From: Rhodonellum psychrophilum GCM71 = DSM 17998
Lineage (GTDB): Bacteria > Bacteroidota > Bacteroidia > Cytophagales > Cyclobacteriaceae
Length of the DNA: 64,000 nt
Assembly: GCF_000381545.1 (NCBI RefSeq)
Contig: NZ_KB906673.1
Span: 186,001-250,000, forward strand
Direction of reading: 5' to 3'
Translations under genes and position numbers: made by a program
Shown here: piece after piece, positions 42,751 to 52,852 of the stretch
Layout: each line of letters begins with the position of its first letter
How positions within the stretch are numbered: the first letter of the stretch is position 1
Notes under the pieces: model-generated
What the model was told of the DNA's origin: nothing
What the model saw: only the letters and a program-made list of their open reading frames with translations
The model's database searches: none

Positions 42751-44277
42751 ATGGACTATCAGAAATTGACAGCAAAAGAATTATTGAAAATAAAGACTTT
42801 GGGGGAATTGAAAGCGTCCGGCTACCAGCCCCGCTCGATCAAAGAAGAACTTCGCCAAAACCTCATCAAAAAAATCCAGAAAAAAGAGAATGTGTTCGAA
42901 GGCATTTGGGGATTTGAAGATACTGTAATCCCGGATATCGAGCGCGCCATACTCTCACGGCACAACATCAACCTTTTGGGATTGAGAGGACAGGCCAAAA
43001 CAAGAATTGCCCGATTGATGACCCATTTATTGGATGAATATGTGCCAGTGGTGGATGGAGCAGAGTTGAATGACGACCCACTTCAGCCCTTGACTGCCTA
43101 TGCGCATGACCTTATCGCCTCAAAGGGCGACCATACACCCATTTCTTGGTGGCATCGACACGACCGCTACACCGAAAAACTCGCTACCCCGGATGTTTCT
43201 GTTGCTGACCTGATCGGTGATGTGGATCCCATCAAAGCCGCTACACTGAAGCTTTCCTACAATGACGAAAGGGTGATCCATTATGGTCTGGTGCCAAGGT
43301 CTCACCGTTCCATTTTTGTGATCAACGAACTCCCCGATTTGCAGGCAAGGATTCAGGTTGCCCTGTTCAATATCCTGCAGGAAGGCGATATTCAGATCCG
43401 TGGTTTCAAGCTAAGATTGCCCCTGGACATCCAATTTGTCTTCACGGCCAACCCAGAAGATTACACCAATCGAGGAAGTATCGTCACGCCACTCAAGGAC
43501 CGTATCGAAAGCCAGATCATCACGCACTATCCAAAATCCATCGAAATCGGAAAGAGGATCACTGCACAGGAAGCAAGACTGGACGGCAAGCCCTTGGACA
43601 AAATTCATGTTCCCGAATTGATGAAGGACCTGATCGAGCAGATTGCAGTTGAGGCAAGAAGTAGCGAATATGTGGACGAAAAAAGTGGCGTTTCTGCCCG
43701 CTTGACGATTTCCGCCTATGAAAACCTCATCAGTGCGGCAGAGCGACGCCTTTATCTGAACAACGAGGAAAGTACAGTCATCAGGATCGCAGATTTGATT
43801 GGCGTCATTCCAGCAATTACCGGAAAAGTGGAGTTGGTGTATGAAGGAGAACAGGAAGGTGCCGGTTTGGTCGCCTATAATTTGATTGGAAAAGCCATCA
43901 GGACCCTGTTCACGGATTATTTCCCATCACCTGAGCAGAACAAAAAAGAAAAATTGGCCAATCCTTATGAGGCAACGGTGGCATGGTTTGGGGAAGGAAA
44001 TTCCCTGGACATTTTGGCTTCCCAAAATGACAAAACGTACAAATCCCTTCTGCATGGGGTTCCGGGACTTGAAACCGTCATTACCCAGACGGTGAAAAAC
44101 CTTCCGGAAAGAGAAAAGGAGTTCTTCATGGAATTTGCACTCCACGGTTTGGCGGAGTACAGCCAGTTGAGCAAAAAATTGCTTGAAACAGGGATGCAGT
44201 TCAAGGACCTCTTCAGCTCCATGTTTGACATGGGCGCTCCGGACGATGACGATTTCGAAGAGGATGATGATTTGTAG
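42751..44277 (+). CDS. AAA+ ATPase (Mg-chelatase/MoxR-like)
   Basis: 508 residues from the ATG at 42751. P-loop GLRGQAKT (77-84) is the chelatase-type variant, Walker B and sensor segments are FVINELPDLQARIQVALFNI near 190 and FVFTANPEDYTNRGSIVTPL in parts near 230. The C-terminus is very acidic (DDDDFEEDDDL). Paired with the VWA gene one base upstream, like ATPase-adaptor pairs RavA-ViaA or ChlI-ChlD. No tetrapyrrole genes are near, so metal chelation is unlikely; client unknown. Confidence 0.85.
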   Translation: MDYQKLTAKELLKIKTLGELKASGYQPRSIKEELRQNLIKKIQKKENVFEGIWGFEDTVIPDIERAILSRHNINLLGLRGQAKTRIARLMTHLLDEYVPVVDGAELNDDPLQPLTAYAHDLIASKGDHTPISWWHRHDRYTEKLATPDVSVADLIGDVDPIKAATLKLSYNDERVIHYGLVPRSHRSIFVINELPDLQARIQVALFNILQEGDIQIRGFKLRLPLDIQFVFTANPEDYTNRGSIVTPLKDRIESQIITHYPKSIEIGKRITAQEARLDGKPLDKIHVPELMKDLIEQIAVEARSSEYVDEKSGVSARLTISAYENLISAAERRLYLNNEESTVIRIADLIGVIPAITGKVELVYEGEQEGAGLVAYNLIGKAIRTLFTDYFPSPEQNKKEKLANPYEATVAWFGEGNSLDILASQNDKTYKSLLHGVPGLETVITQTVKNLPEREKEFFMEFALHGLAEYSQLSKKLLETGMQFKDLFSSMFDMGAPDDDDFEEDDDL

Positions 44278-44583
44278 CCAATTGAATCCATCAATCCATA
44301 CGGCATAAACTTGCCGGGTTTTTGGAAATTTGGGCCTTGCTGGATTTAAAATCCAGCAAGGCCTTTTTTTGGCAGGAATATGCCGTCGATGTTTTTTTTG
44401 GATATTTTAGACCAGGCTTTTATGAAACAAAGTTTTTTTTCCAATGAAATTGCGTGAGATAAATTGGCAGCAAGATGTGAGTCTGGGCGGTAATAGGCTT
44501 TAATTTTAGGCTGTTTGTGGAGGCTGTCAATGGGAATCATTCAATTTCTCCTTACCTTGGGGGATTCATCAAAACCCAGTCGA
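44278..44583. other. 306-bp intergenic region
   Basis: Holds a strong terminator (44333-44370). The 210 bases after it are AT-rich leader for the Pif1-like gene; in-frame ATGs upstream of 44584 give no family-like sequence. Confidence 0.6.
44333..44370 (+). terminator. terminator after the VWA/AAA+ pair
   Basis: A 15-bp perfect palindrome arm pair, GGCCTTGCTGGATTT and its complement (44333-44363), followed by seven T. Confidence 0.88.
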
Positions 44584-46185
44584 ATGTCCTCTTTTTCTTT
44601 GAAGCAGTTTTTTTATGACGAGTTTAAAAAGAACAATCTCGACACCGAAAACAAGGCATTTATTCAGGCTTTGGAGATTGCGCTTTTCTCCGAAAGATCC
44701 CTTTTTCTCACCGGAAGGGCAGGAACTGGCAAAACCACTTTCCTCCATACGCTAAAAAGAATCAACCTGGATAAAAATATGGCTGTGATCGCTCCTACAG
44801 GAGTCGCTGCCATCAATGCCAAGGGAAAAACGATTCACTCCTTCTTCAGGATTGATCCAAGGCAGCTCTTCCTGCCTGGAGATCCCCGGCTTCAGCCCAA
44901 TGCCCGTGACAAAAAGACCTCCATATTCAAGACTTTTTCATTTGCAAAACCCCAATTGGATGTGATCAGAAGGCTCGACATCCTGATCATCGATGAAGTA
45001 TCCATGGTCCGTGTGGAGCTTTTGGACGTGATCGATCAAATCCTTCGGGTATTCAGGAAAAAATTGCACCTGCCTTTTGGGGGAGTCCAATTGATTCTCA
45101 TCGGAGATCCTTTCCAACTGCCGCCCGTGGTCCGAAATGAGGACTGGCAGCATTTGTCCCAACATTACAATACCAGGTTTTTCTTTGGCTCCCATGCCTT
45201 CAAAAGCCTGCAGCCCATTCATATCGAGCTTCAGAAAATCTATCGGCAAAAGGACGAAGAGTTCAAGGCCTTGCTCAACAGGGTCCGTGAATCTTCACAC
45301 ACCTTTGACGATATTGCCTTGTTGAACCAAACGGTCAAAAAATATTCCTTTGACCTTTTGGACCAGGGATATGTGTTGCTGGGAACGCACAATCAGACCA
45401 TCGCAGAAATCAACAGCAAAAAGCTGGAAGAACTGAAGGGGACAGAACATCATTTTCCCGGGATAATCAAGGACAATTTTCCGCCGAACATGGCTCCTTT
45501 TGACCCGATGGATCTCACCTTCAAGGTGGGTGCCCAAGTAATCTTCATGAAAAACAACTCCTTTTTGGGCTATTACAATGGCATGATCGGGAAGATCACG
45601 AAGATCGAAAAGAATTCTATTCAGGTACAATCCATGCCAGGACGGATTTACGAGGTGGAAAGGGAGCTTTGGGAAAACGTGGAATTCAAATACAACGAAA
45701 AAGAGGATCATGTAGAATCCGAAGTGATCGGCACCTTTTCTCAATTCCCACTGAAACTCGCCTGGGCCATTACCATCCACAAAAGCCAAGGCTTGACTTT
45801 TGAACGGGCGATCTTGGACATCAGTCGCTCTTTCGAGTCCGGACAAGTCTATGTGGCCTTGAGTCGCTGTACAACTTTGGAAGGTTTGGTCCTGAAAAAC
45901 AAAATCCAGTCCAATTCGGTGAAAACCAGCCCCGATTCAATCGAATTCGCCTTGCAAAAATCGGGAGACGCCTATATAGAGCAGGAACTTGAACATGCCC
46001 GGGCAATGGTCGCTGTAAAATATGCCTTTCAAGCTTTCAAAGTTGGGAATTATCCGCTTGCTGAAAGACTCTACGCTGAAATCCAAGGCATCCAGGACAT
46101 TACGCTTTTTCCCAAATGGGAACAGTTTTTAAGAGTGAGAAAGTGGCTGCAATACAAAAACCAACTCAGGGCAATCCCAAAGTAA
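44584..46185 (+). CDS. Pif1-like superfamily 1 DNA helicase
   Basis: 533 residues. Motif I GRAGTGKT at 44-51, motif Ia IAPTGVAAINAKGKTIHSFF in parts, Walker B ILIIDEVSM near 137, motif III GDPFQLPPVV near 178, and the C-terminal motif HKSQGLTFERAILDIS with VALSRC near 440. This is the RecD2/Pif1 class, unwinding DNA 5' to 3'. A tail of about 75 residues after the motor is not recognised. The SNF2 gene follows after 331 bases. Confidence 0.88.
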   Translation: MSSFSLKQFFYDEFKKNNLDTENKAFIQALEIALFSERSLFLTGRAGTGKTTFLHTLKRINLDKNMAVIAPTGVAAINAKGKTIHSFFRIDPRQLFLPGDPRLQPNARDKKTSIFKTFSFAKPQLDVIRRLDILIIDEVSMVRVELLDVIDQILRVFRKKLHLPFGGVQLILIGDPFQLPPVVRNEDWQHLSQHYNTRFFFGSHAFKSLQPIHIELQKIYRQKDEEFKALLNRVRESSHTFDDIALLNQTVKKYSFDLLDQGYVLLGTHNQTIAEINSKKLEELKGTEHHFPGIIKDNFPPNMAPFDPMDLTFKVGAQVIFMKNNSFLGYYNGMIGKITKIEKNSIQVQSMPGRIYEVERELWENVEFKYNEKEDHVESEVIGTFSQFPLKLAWAITIHKSQGLTFERAILDISRSFESGQVYVALSRCTTLEGLVLKNKIQSNSVKTSPDSIEFALQKSGDAYIEQELEHARAMVAVKYAFQAFKVGNYPLAERLYAEIQGIQDITLFPKWEQFLRVRKWLQYKNQLRAIPK

Positions 46186-46516
46186 GAACAGCCGTTTTTC
46201 CCAAAAAACGGAAGAAATGATAATGTCATTGGCCATCGCATTCCTGGATGTTTGGGTGAAAATTGGTCGATTGGTTTACGGGCAGGAAAGAGCAATAAAA
46301 ATCTATCCAAACCTCATTTTTTGCATAATTGGACTTTCCGGATGATTAAATTCTTCCCAACCTCTTATAATTTGTCTTATTTCTCCTATTTATTTCCCAT
46401 TCTTTCTGGGAAAACCTCTTATTATAAATTTTATTGTTTAATTTTCGAGCTAGTTTAAATTCAAAAAAACTGTTGATTGGACAGTTTTGCTCCGTTGATT
46501 ATTTTCCCAGAAAACT
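46186..46516. other. 331-bp intergenic region
   Basis: A short CCGTTTTT/AAAAAACGG hairpin at 46192-46211 lacks a following T run. The remainder is AT-rich leader for the SNF2 gene with no recognisable gene or repeat. Confidence 0.5.
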
Positions 46517-49444
46517 ATGAAAGTTTCTTCCGAGAAGCCTTTTGAGATTGTATACTCCCTATTTAGCCACGAATACCTTGGATTGCTTTTCGAATCCTTT
46601 GTGATTCAGCTGGATGAAAAGGGCAGGCTTTCGTTTGCCCACCAAAATATTTCGCATGTCAATGCACCCGAGTTTGCTGCAGGTCTTGATGAGAAGGACT
46701 ATGCACTGATTCAGTGGATGGATGAAATGCAACAGGATGCCTTGGTGAAAAAACTCAATACCAAGAAACTTAAAGCCAAGGAATATCTTCGGAAGATCTA
46801 TGATGAAAAAACCGGAAACAAAACCATCCAAGAACTGATCGAGGTCAAAGTGGAAGGATTGAGGGCTAAGGTCCTTGAAAACCTCCAGGGAAAACGGTTG
46901 TTTGAGATGGGAAATGATGGCAATCCGATTTGGAGGGAAATTGAGATCATGCCGGAAAAAGCCAAAGTGCTTTTCCATTTCCGAAGAAATGAGGAAAACA
47001 CGCATTATTTCCCAACCATCAAATACCGGGGAGAAAAACTGGAATGGCAATATCGGAATGGCTATCTGGTCTGTCACGACCCCGCCTGGCTTGTGGTGGA
47101 CAACAATCTTTTTAGTTTTGCGAAAGGTGTGGATGGAAAAAAGCTACAGCCATTTCTGAACAAAAAATTCATTGTCATTCCCAAAAAAATCGAGCAACAA
47201 TACTACAAAAAGTTTGTCACCCAGCTGGTGGCCTCCTTTGACGTCTATGCCCAAGGTTTTGACATCAAGGTGGAGAGAAGTCAGCCAGAACCAGTCCTGA
47301 GTCTCAGTGACCTTCCCGGAACTCCAAAAGTGGACTTGTTTGGCAACAAATTGGAAAATGAGGACGAAGACCAGATCGTTTTTGACCTCCAGTTCCAATA
47401 TGGTGACTATGCGTTTCGCTCAGAAGAAAAGGCTTCCAACAATGTCGAACTCGAGGAATTGGGAAACAACTATGTTTTTCACAAAGTCATCCGTGACTTG
47501 GAAAAGGAAAAATCCTATGGAGATTATCTGAAGGATTTGGGTCTTCCGGTTAAATCTTCCCGTTTTTCCCTGACCAAGTCAAAAGCCTTTGGATGGATCA
47601 ATACCCATAAGGACAACTTGGAAGAAATGGGGATCAAAATCCGCCAATCTGCCATTTTTAAAGGAAAACGTTACTTTATAGGCCATGCACACATCAGTGT
47701 GGAGGTAAAGGAAAACATCGACTGGTTTGATGTCAACGCTTTGATCCGGTTTGGCACCTACGAAATCCCGTTCTCCAAAATCCGGAAACTTTTGCTTCAG
47801 GGAAAATCGGAGTTTGAGTTGCCTAATGGAGAAATCGCCGTTATCCCCGAGGCGTGGTTTGTCAATTATTCAGAGATTTTCTCCTTTTTGGAAGATCAGG
47901 AAAAAAACGACCCAGTGTTGAAGTTGAAAAAACACCACATCGCACTGGCCTTGGAACTGCAAAACCACAACCTTGTCCAGCTTTCCCTGAGTAAAAAACT
48001 GGAAAAACTGAAGGACTTTGACACCATTGAAGACTATGATCTTCCTGAGACTTTTCATGGAACACTCAGACCTTATCAAAAAGCGGGGTACAATTGGCTG
48101 CGGTTTCTGAATGAATACCGGTTCGGAGGTTGCCTGGCAGATGACATGGGTCTTGGAAAAACTGTCCAAACACTGGCGCTTCTGGCCCACGAAAAACAAA
48201 GGACTTCAGGCGCGACATCACTCTTGGTGATGCCAACCTCCCTGATTTACAACTGGGAACTTGAGGCCAAGAAATTTACGCCTGAATTGAAGATTTTGGT
48301 CTATACCGGCACGCAAAGACTAAAAGACAACAGTCGATTTGCCAAATATGATTTGGTATTGACCTCCTATGGGATCACAAGGATGGACCTTTCACTCCTA
48401 CAGGATTTTTATTTCAACTACATCATCTTGGATGAATCCCAGGCCATCAAAAATCCGGGAAGTATCATTTCCAAGGCAGTCAATGAGTTGAAATGCAAGC
48501 ACAAACTCATCCTCACAGGAACGCCCGTGGAGAATGGCACCATGGATCTTTGGTCCCAGATGAATTTCATCAACAATGGACTTCTGGGCAATCAGAGCAT
48601 GTTTAAAAAACAGTTTTTATTGCCGATTGAGAAAAAGAACGACCGGGACAAGGCCATCAAATTGAATGCGATGATCAAACCCTTTGTCCTAAGGAGGTTG
48701 AAAACCCAAGTGGCCACCGACCTTCCTGAGAAGGTTGTCAATGTGAAATATTCCACCATGACACCCGATCAGGAAAAGGCCTATGAGGAAGTGAAGAGCT
48801 ATTACAGGGAAAAAATCGTCAATGAAAACAGTCTTCCGGGACTTAAAAACCAACAATTCATGCTGCTTCGGGGTTTGACCCAGCTGCGACAGATTGCCAA
48901 CCATCCCCGCTTGACCAACAAAGACTATACGGGAGATTCCGGGAAACTGGAGGATGTGATCCACATGCTCAATGCCACGGCGAGTGAGGGGCATAAGGTT
49001 TTGGTTTTCAGTCAATTTGTTCGGCATTTGGCCATTGTGAAGGAATATTTGGAGGAAAAACAAATCCCCTATGCTTACCTAGACGGGACGACCAAGGACC
49101 GACAAGCACAGGTGGAATCCTTTCAGGAAAATGACAAAATCAAAATATTCCTGATTTCCCTAAAGGCCGGTGGAGTGGGTCTAAACCTAACCAAAGCGGA
49201 ATATGTGTTCTTGTTGGATCCTTGGTGGAATCCTGCAGTTGAGTCACAGGCGATCGACAGGGCGCACAGGATCGGTCAGGAAAATAAGGTCATGATCTAT
49301 AAATTTATTACCCACAATACTGTGGAGGAAAAAATTATGGCCCTGCAGGAAAGAAAAATGGCCCTTGCCGGGGAATTGATCAGTACCGAGGAAAGCTTCA
49401 TGAAGACCCTCAGCAAGGATGACATTCAGGCATTGTTGGAATAA
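46517..49444 (+). CDS. SNF2-family DEAD/DEAH-box helicase
   Basis: 975 residues. About 500 N-terminal residues have no motif I recognise (no SWIM CxC pattern). The SNF2 motor follows: motif I DDMGLGKT near 541-548, motif Ia VMPTSLIYNW, Walker B LDESQ near 640, GTPVENG near 675, and the helicase C half with VFSQF, SLKAGGVGLNL and DRAHRIGQ. Acts as a DNA translocase, presumably remodelling protein-DNA complexes. Neighbouring the Pif1-like gene suggests a DNA-maintenance context. Confidence 0.9.
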   Translation: MKVSSEKPFEIVYSLFSHEYLGLLFESFVIQLDEKGRLSFAHQNISHVNAPEFAAGLDEKDYALIQWMDEMQQDALVKKLNTKKLKAKEYLRKIYDEKTGNKTIQELIEVKVEGLRAKVLENLQGKRLFEMGNDGNPIWREIEIMPEKAKVLFHFRRNEENTHYFPTIKYRGEKLEWQYRNGYLVCHDPAWLVVDNNLFSFAKGVDGKKLQPFLNKKFIVIPKKIEQQYYKKFVTQLVASFDVYAQGFDIKVERSQPEPVLSLSDLPGTPKVDLFGNKLENEDEDQIVFDLQFQYGDYAFRSEEKASNNVELEELGNNYVFHKVIRDLEKEKSYGDYLKDLGLPVKSSRFSLTKSKAFGWINTHKDNLEEMGIKIRQSAIFKGKRYFIGHAHISVEVKENIDWFDVNALIRFGTYEIPFSKIRKLLLQGKSEFELPNGEIAVIPEAWFVNYSEIFSFLEDQEKNDPVLKLKKHHIALALELQNHNLVQLSLSKKLEKLKDFDTIEDYDLPETFHGTLRPYQKAGYNWLRFLNEYRFGGCLADDMGLGKTVQTLALLAHEKQRTSGATSLLVMPTSLIYNWELEAKKFTPELKILVYTGTQRLKDNSRFAKYDLVLTSYGITRMDLSLLQDFYFNYIILDESQAIKNPGSIISKAVNELKCKHKLILTGTPVENGTMDLWSQMNFINNGLLGNQSMFKKQFLLPIEKKNDRDKAIKLNAMIKPFVLRRLKTQVATDLPEKVVNVKYSTMTPDQEKAYEEVKSYYREKIVNENSLPGLKNQQFMLLRGLTQLRQIANHPRLTNKDYTGDSGKLEDVIHMLNATASEGHKVLVFSQFVRHLAIVKEYLEEKQIPYAYLDGTTKDRQAQVESFQENDKIKIFLISLKAGGVGLNLTKAEYVFLLDPWWNPAVESQAIDRAHRIGQENKVMIYKFITHNTVEEKIMALQERKMALAGELISTEESFMKTLSKDDIQALLE

Positions 49445-49536
49445 CCGATTTTCGGTTGTTCCATTGTGTTTTTATTATCTATTTCATGCTTTTTTTGAAA
49501 ATAATTTGGAAAAACAACATTCATTTTGGATATTTT

Positions 49537-49544
49537 TATTTTTG
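49537..49544 (+). promoter_or_regulatory. possible -7 box of purU
   Basis: TATTTTTG, exact TAnnTTTG, 17 bases before the ATG; -33 element not at normal spacing. Confidence 0.3.
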
Positions 49545-49561
49545 AATCCTAATTACTTCCG

Positions 49562-50416
49562 ATGAAAACAGCGATTTTAATCATCCAATGCCCAGACCAA
49601 AAGGGGATCGTAGCGGCGGTTTCTGATTTTTTGTTTGTGAACAAAGGCAATATTCTTGAAATAGACCAGCATGTGGACCAAGCCATGGGGATGTTCTTTA
49701 TGCGCGCAGCCTGGGAACTTGAAAGTTTTGCCTTGGCAAAAGAAGAAATTGGGACTGTTTTCTGGGAAAAGGTTGGGAAAGATTTTCGGATGGAGTACAA
49801 TCTACATTTCAATTCCCCCAAACCAAAAATGGCCTTGTTTGTCTCCAAACTCTCCCATTGCCTATTTGATATCCTAAGCAGGTATTACTCCGGACAGTTT
49901 GAGGTAGAAATCCCCTTGGTCATATCCAACCATTTGGACCTGAAAGAAGTAGTGGACAATTTTGGAATTCCCTTTCACCACATCCCCACTTCCAATGCCA
50001 ACAAGGCTGAGGCGGAAAAAAAACAATTGGATTTGTTGAAATCCCATGATGTGGATTTTATCGTGCTGGCCAGATACATGCAGATCCTGAGCGGGGATTT
50101 CATCCAGCATTATCCCAATCAGATCATCAATATCCATCACTCTTTCCTGCCGGCATTTGTCGGAGCCAAACCCTACCATGCCGCCTATGAAAGGGGTGTG
50201 AAAATCATTGGCGCCACCGCCCATTATGTGACTGAGGTATTGGATGCAGGTCCGATTATCGAACAGGACGTGGCACGGGTCAGGCACCACAACAGCGTTT
50301 CTGACTTGGTACAAATGGGCCAAGACGTGGAAAAAGTTGTCCTTTCCAAGGCCATTAGATATCATTTGGGGAGAAAAATCTTCCCTTTTGGGAACAAAAC
50401 CGTGATATTTTATTGA
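49562..50416 (+). CDS. purU: formyltetrahydrofolate deformylase
   Basis: 284 residues: N-terminal ACT domain (IIQCPDQKGIVAAVSDFLF) for feedback binding, then the formyl-transferase domain with the catalytic Asn-His-Asp arrangement in INIHHSFLPAFVGAKPY near 198 and GATAHYVTEVLDAGPIIEQD near 219. It hydrolyses 10-formyl-tetrahydrofolate to formate and tetrahydrofolate. Monocistronic, convergent with alr. Confidence 0.95.
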   Translation: MKTAILIIQCPDQKGIVAAVSDFLFVNKGNILEIDQHVDQAMGMFFMRAAWELESFALAKEEIGTVFWEKVGKDFRMEYNLHFNSPKPKMALFVSKLSHCLFDILSRYYSGQFEVEIPLVISNHLDLKEVVDNFGIPFHHIPTSNANKAEAEKKQLDLLKSHDVDFIVLARYMQILSGDFIQHYPNQIINIHHSFLPAFVGAKPYHAAYERGVKIIGATAHYVTEVLDAGPIIEQDVARVRHHNSVSDLVQMGQDVEKVVLSKAIRYHLGRKIFPFGNKTVIFY

Positions 50417-50459
50417 TCCCGAATCTGAAAATCAGTTTGAATACCAGATACCCCTATAA

Positions 50460-51614
50460 TCAGGCAATGATTTTCCTTGGAATATCCTGAGGCAAGCGGG
50501 TCAGCAATTCATAATTTACCTGTTGTGTGGATTCTCCAAAGGAAGCTACCGTGACTTCTCCTTTTTTCTGTTTTCCGATCAGGACGACCTCGTCCCCTTT
50601 CCCGATCCCTTTCAGATCTGTAATGTCCACCGCAATGCTGTTCATCGTGACCGTTCCCACCACCGATACGAGTTGGCCGCCAATAAGTACCTTGCCCAAA
50701 TTGCTCAACATCCTGCTGTATCCATGGGAATACCCAATCGGCACCAAGGCAATGGTCATGTTTCGCGGAGCCATATAACTGGAGCCATAGCCGATGAAGT
50801 CTCCCATTTTGACTTTTTTGGTGCTCATGATGGAGCTTTTCCAAGAAATGAGCCTTTTCAATGGGTTTTTGTTGTTTTCAGGCAGTTGTTTGAATTTGCT
50901 CATGTAGGTTTCCTGTGTCGGCCAAAAGCCGTAAGAGGCAATTCCGATCCGGACCAAGTCCATGATTGTTTCCGGATAATTCAAAGTAGCTGCAGAACAG
51001 GCTGTGTGGTACTTTTCAAATTTGATTTGCTTTTCGACAAACCAATCTTTGAATTGGTGGTATCTTTTGATCTGATCCATAACCCGCACATAATTGCTGA
51101 TGCTTTCCGCACCGGCATAATGTGTACACAGTCCTTTTAAGTCCAGAAATTCAAGGTTGTTTTTGAGAAATAGTTCGAGTTTTTCCCTTTCTTCCCATTC
51201 AAATCCCGTCCGGTGAAAACCGGTCTCTACCTCGATATGGATTTTGGCCTTCACACCGATCTTTCTTGCTACCTCTGTAGCGGCGTTCAATCTGTCGAAT
51301 TCAAAAACGAAAAAACCGATCCCCTTTTTGATGATTTCTTCCAGGTCCTCATTGGCGAGCATCCCCATGATCATGACTTCGCTGTTTTTTTTGCTGCTTT
51401 GGTAAACCCGGAGGGCCTCATCTGAGCTAAAAGTGCTGAAATGTCTGATGTTGGCCGCTTCTGCGATTTGGACGATATTTTCTATTCCGTGACCGTAGGC
51501 ATTTCCCTTTACCACAGCCGAAATCGTGGGTCCCGGACCTACTTCCGACCGTATAAATTGAATGTTTTTTTTGTAGGAGGATTTACTGATTTCAATGTAA
51601 GAAGTGTGGTTCAT
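50460..51614 (-). CDS. alr: alanine racemase
   Basis: 384 residues from the ATG at 51614; a start 20 codons upstream is less likely. PLP Lys36 in AVVKGNAYGHG and the opposing catalytic Tyr near 270 in SSYMAPRN, with the domain-2 segment IGYSHGYSRML and the VVGTVTMNSIAVDIT stretch. It makes D-alanine for peptidoglycan. Co-directional with the M20 gene 83 bases upstream. Confidence 0.95.
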   Translation of the reverse strand: MNHTSYIEISKSSYKKNIQFIRSEVGPGPTISAVVKGNAYGHGIENIVQIAEAANIRHFSTFSSDEALRVYQSSKKNSEVMIMGMLANEDLEEIIKKGIGFFVFEFDRLNAATEVARKIGVKAKIHIEVETGFHRTGFEWEEREKLELFLKNNLEFLDLKGLCTHYAGAESISNYVRVMDQIKRYHQFKDWFVEKQIKFEKYHTACSAATLNYPETIMDLVRIGIASYGFWPTQETYMSKFKQLPENNKNPLKRLISWKSSIMSTKKVKMGDFIGYGSSYMAPRNMTIALVPIGYSHGYSRMLSNLGKVLIGGQLVSVVGTVTMNSIAVDITDLKGIGKGDEVVLIGKQKKGEVTVASFGESTQQVNYELLTRLPQDIPRKIIA

Positions 51615-51697
51615 AAAGGGATTTAAATAGGGAGAATTGCTGTTCCAGGAATTCCGGTGAACCAAGTGGTTCATTATTGGAAGATTGCGTTTTGATT

Positions 51698-52852
51698 TTA
51701 GGATTGGGTTATTTCTGGTTTGCCGTGGATTTGTGCCATGATTTCCAAAAACATTTGGATTCCTGTAGGGATAATTTCATCTGGAAAGTCAAAATTGGGT
51801 TCGTGGAGTTGCGGTTGTTTTTTGCCTGATCCCAAGCCGAAGAGCAGGGTTTTGGTATAATCGGAAAATAAGCCGAAATCTTCCGACCAGCGGAAAGGAA
51901 CCCGAATATGTTTGGTTTTCAACTTCAATTTTTTGGCGGCTTCATTTCCCAAATGCCAGGCGTCAGGATCGTTGTGGGTGGCGGCAAAAGATTCGGTATA
52001 GGTGATTTCAAATGTCAGTCCGTATTCCTTTGCGATCAAAGCGATGAGTTTTTCGGCGTAACCAACCAACTTATCCCTTGTTTCATTGTCAAAGGATCTC
52101 AGCGTGGCCATCACCACCGCTTCCCCTGGCGTGGTTCCGAAGGCAACATTTCCAAGCTGGGCATGGCCAACGGTCACCAATGTGAATTTTTTCATGGCAT
52201 CCGGAAGTCTTTCCAAGGCCAAAATAATTTTGCACATCGCTTCAGCGGGGCTGTTTCCAGCCTCTGGGTGGGCAGAATGGGAGGTTCTGCCATGCAATTT
52301 GACAATCATTCCCACGGAAGAAGCTGCAAATGCACCTTTCTTTATGATGACCTGATTCAGTTCGTATCCAGGAAGATTATGGAGGGCAAAGGCATAATCG
52401 GGCTTGATCTGTTGAAACTTGGGGTCTTTCAGGATGGCCGCTGCGCCTTCCCCGGTTTCCTCAGCAGGCTGAAAAAGCAGAACCACTTTCCCTTTTTGTG
52501 GTCGATTTTTGGACAATTCCAAACCCAATCCGGATATGATGGCCATATGTCCATCGTGCCCACATACATGGGACTTTCCGGGAAGTGTTGAAATATGGGG
52601 AATGTCGTTTTTCTCCTGGATAGGCAAGCCATCCAACTCGCAGCGGTAAAGCGAAACAGGACCTTTTTCCAAACCTTCAAATACGAATGCAATCCCCTCA
52701 CCTCCTAGTTTTTCGATGATTAGATCGGGCTTCAGGGGTATAAAAAATTCCTTTATCCTTTTAGAGGTTTCAATTTCCTGGCCGGAAACTTCTGGGTTTT
52801 TGTGCAGGGTTTTGCGGAGCGCCAAAAGTGATTTAAGGTCTGTTTGCTTCAT
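51698..52852 (-). CDS. M20D-family amidohydrolase/peptidase
   Basis: 384 residues of the N-acyl-amino-acid/IAA-amino-acid hydrolase group. Metal-binding HVCGHDGHMA with Cys97 and His99, PAEETGEGA near 128, and HNLPG near 157 with a dimerisation lid (GRTSHSAHPEAGNSPAEA). Cleaves N-acyl amino acids or small amides; the substrate is unknown. No signal peptide, so cytosolic. It precedes alr on the same strand. Confidence 0.9.
   Translation of the reverse strand: MKQTDLKSLLALRKTLHKNPEVSGQEIETSKRIKEFFIPLKPDLIIEKLGGEGIAFVFEGLEKGPVSLYRCELDGLPIQEKNDIPHISTLPGKSHVCGHDGHMAIISGLGLELSKNRPQKGKVVLLFQPAEETGEGAAAILKDPKFQQIKPDYAFALHNLPGYELNQVIIKKGAFAASSVGMIVKLHGRTSHSAHPEAGNSPAEAMCKIILALERLPDAMKKFTLVTVGHAQLGNVAFGTTPGEAVVMATLRSFDNETRDKLVGYAEKLIALIAKEYGLTFEITYTESFAATHNDPDAWHLGNEAAKKLKLKTKHIRVPFRWSEDFGLFSDYTKTLLFGLGSGKKQPQLHEPNFDFPDEIIPTGIQMFLEIMAQIHGKPEITQS

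Noticed and set aside
43436-43621. Short open frames within the AAA+ gene
   Set aside because: Out-of-frame shadows of a conserved ATPase.
46252-46458. 68-codon open frame before the SNF2 gene
   Set aside because: Low-complexity Phe/Ser/Tyr/Leu-rich translation of AT-rich leader DNA, no family resemblance.
41649-49444. Possible antiviral defence island (VWA, AAA+, Pif1-like and SNF2 helicases)
   Set aside because: No nuclease, methyltransferase, reverse transcriptase or mobile-gene neighbours; each gene is of a kind usual in Bacteroidota chromosomes and normal house-keeping genes flank them.
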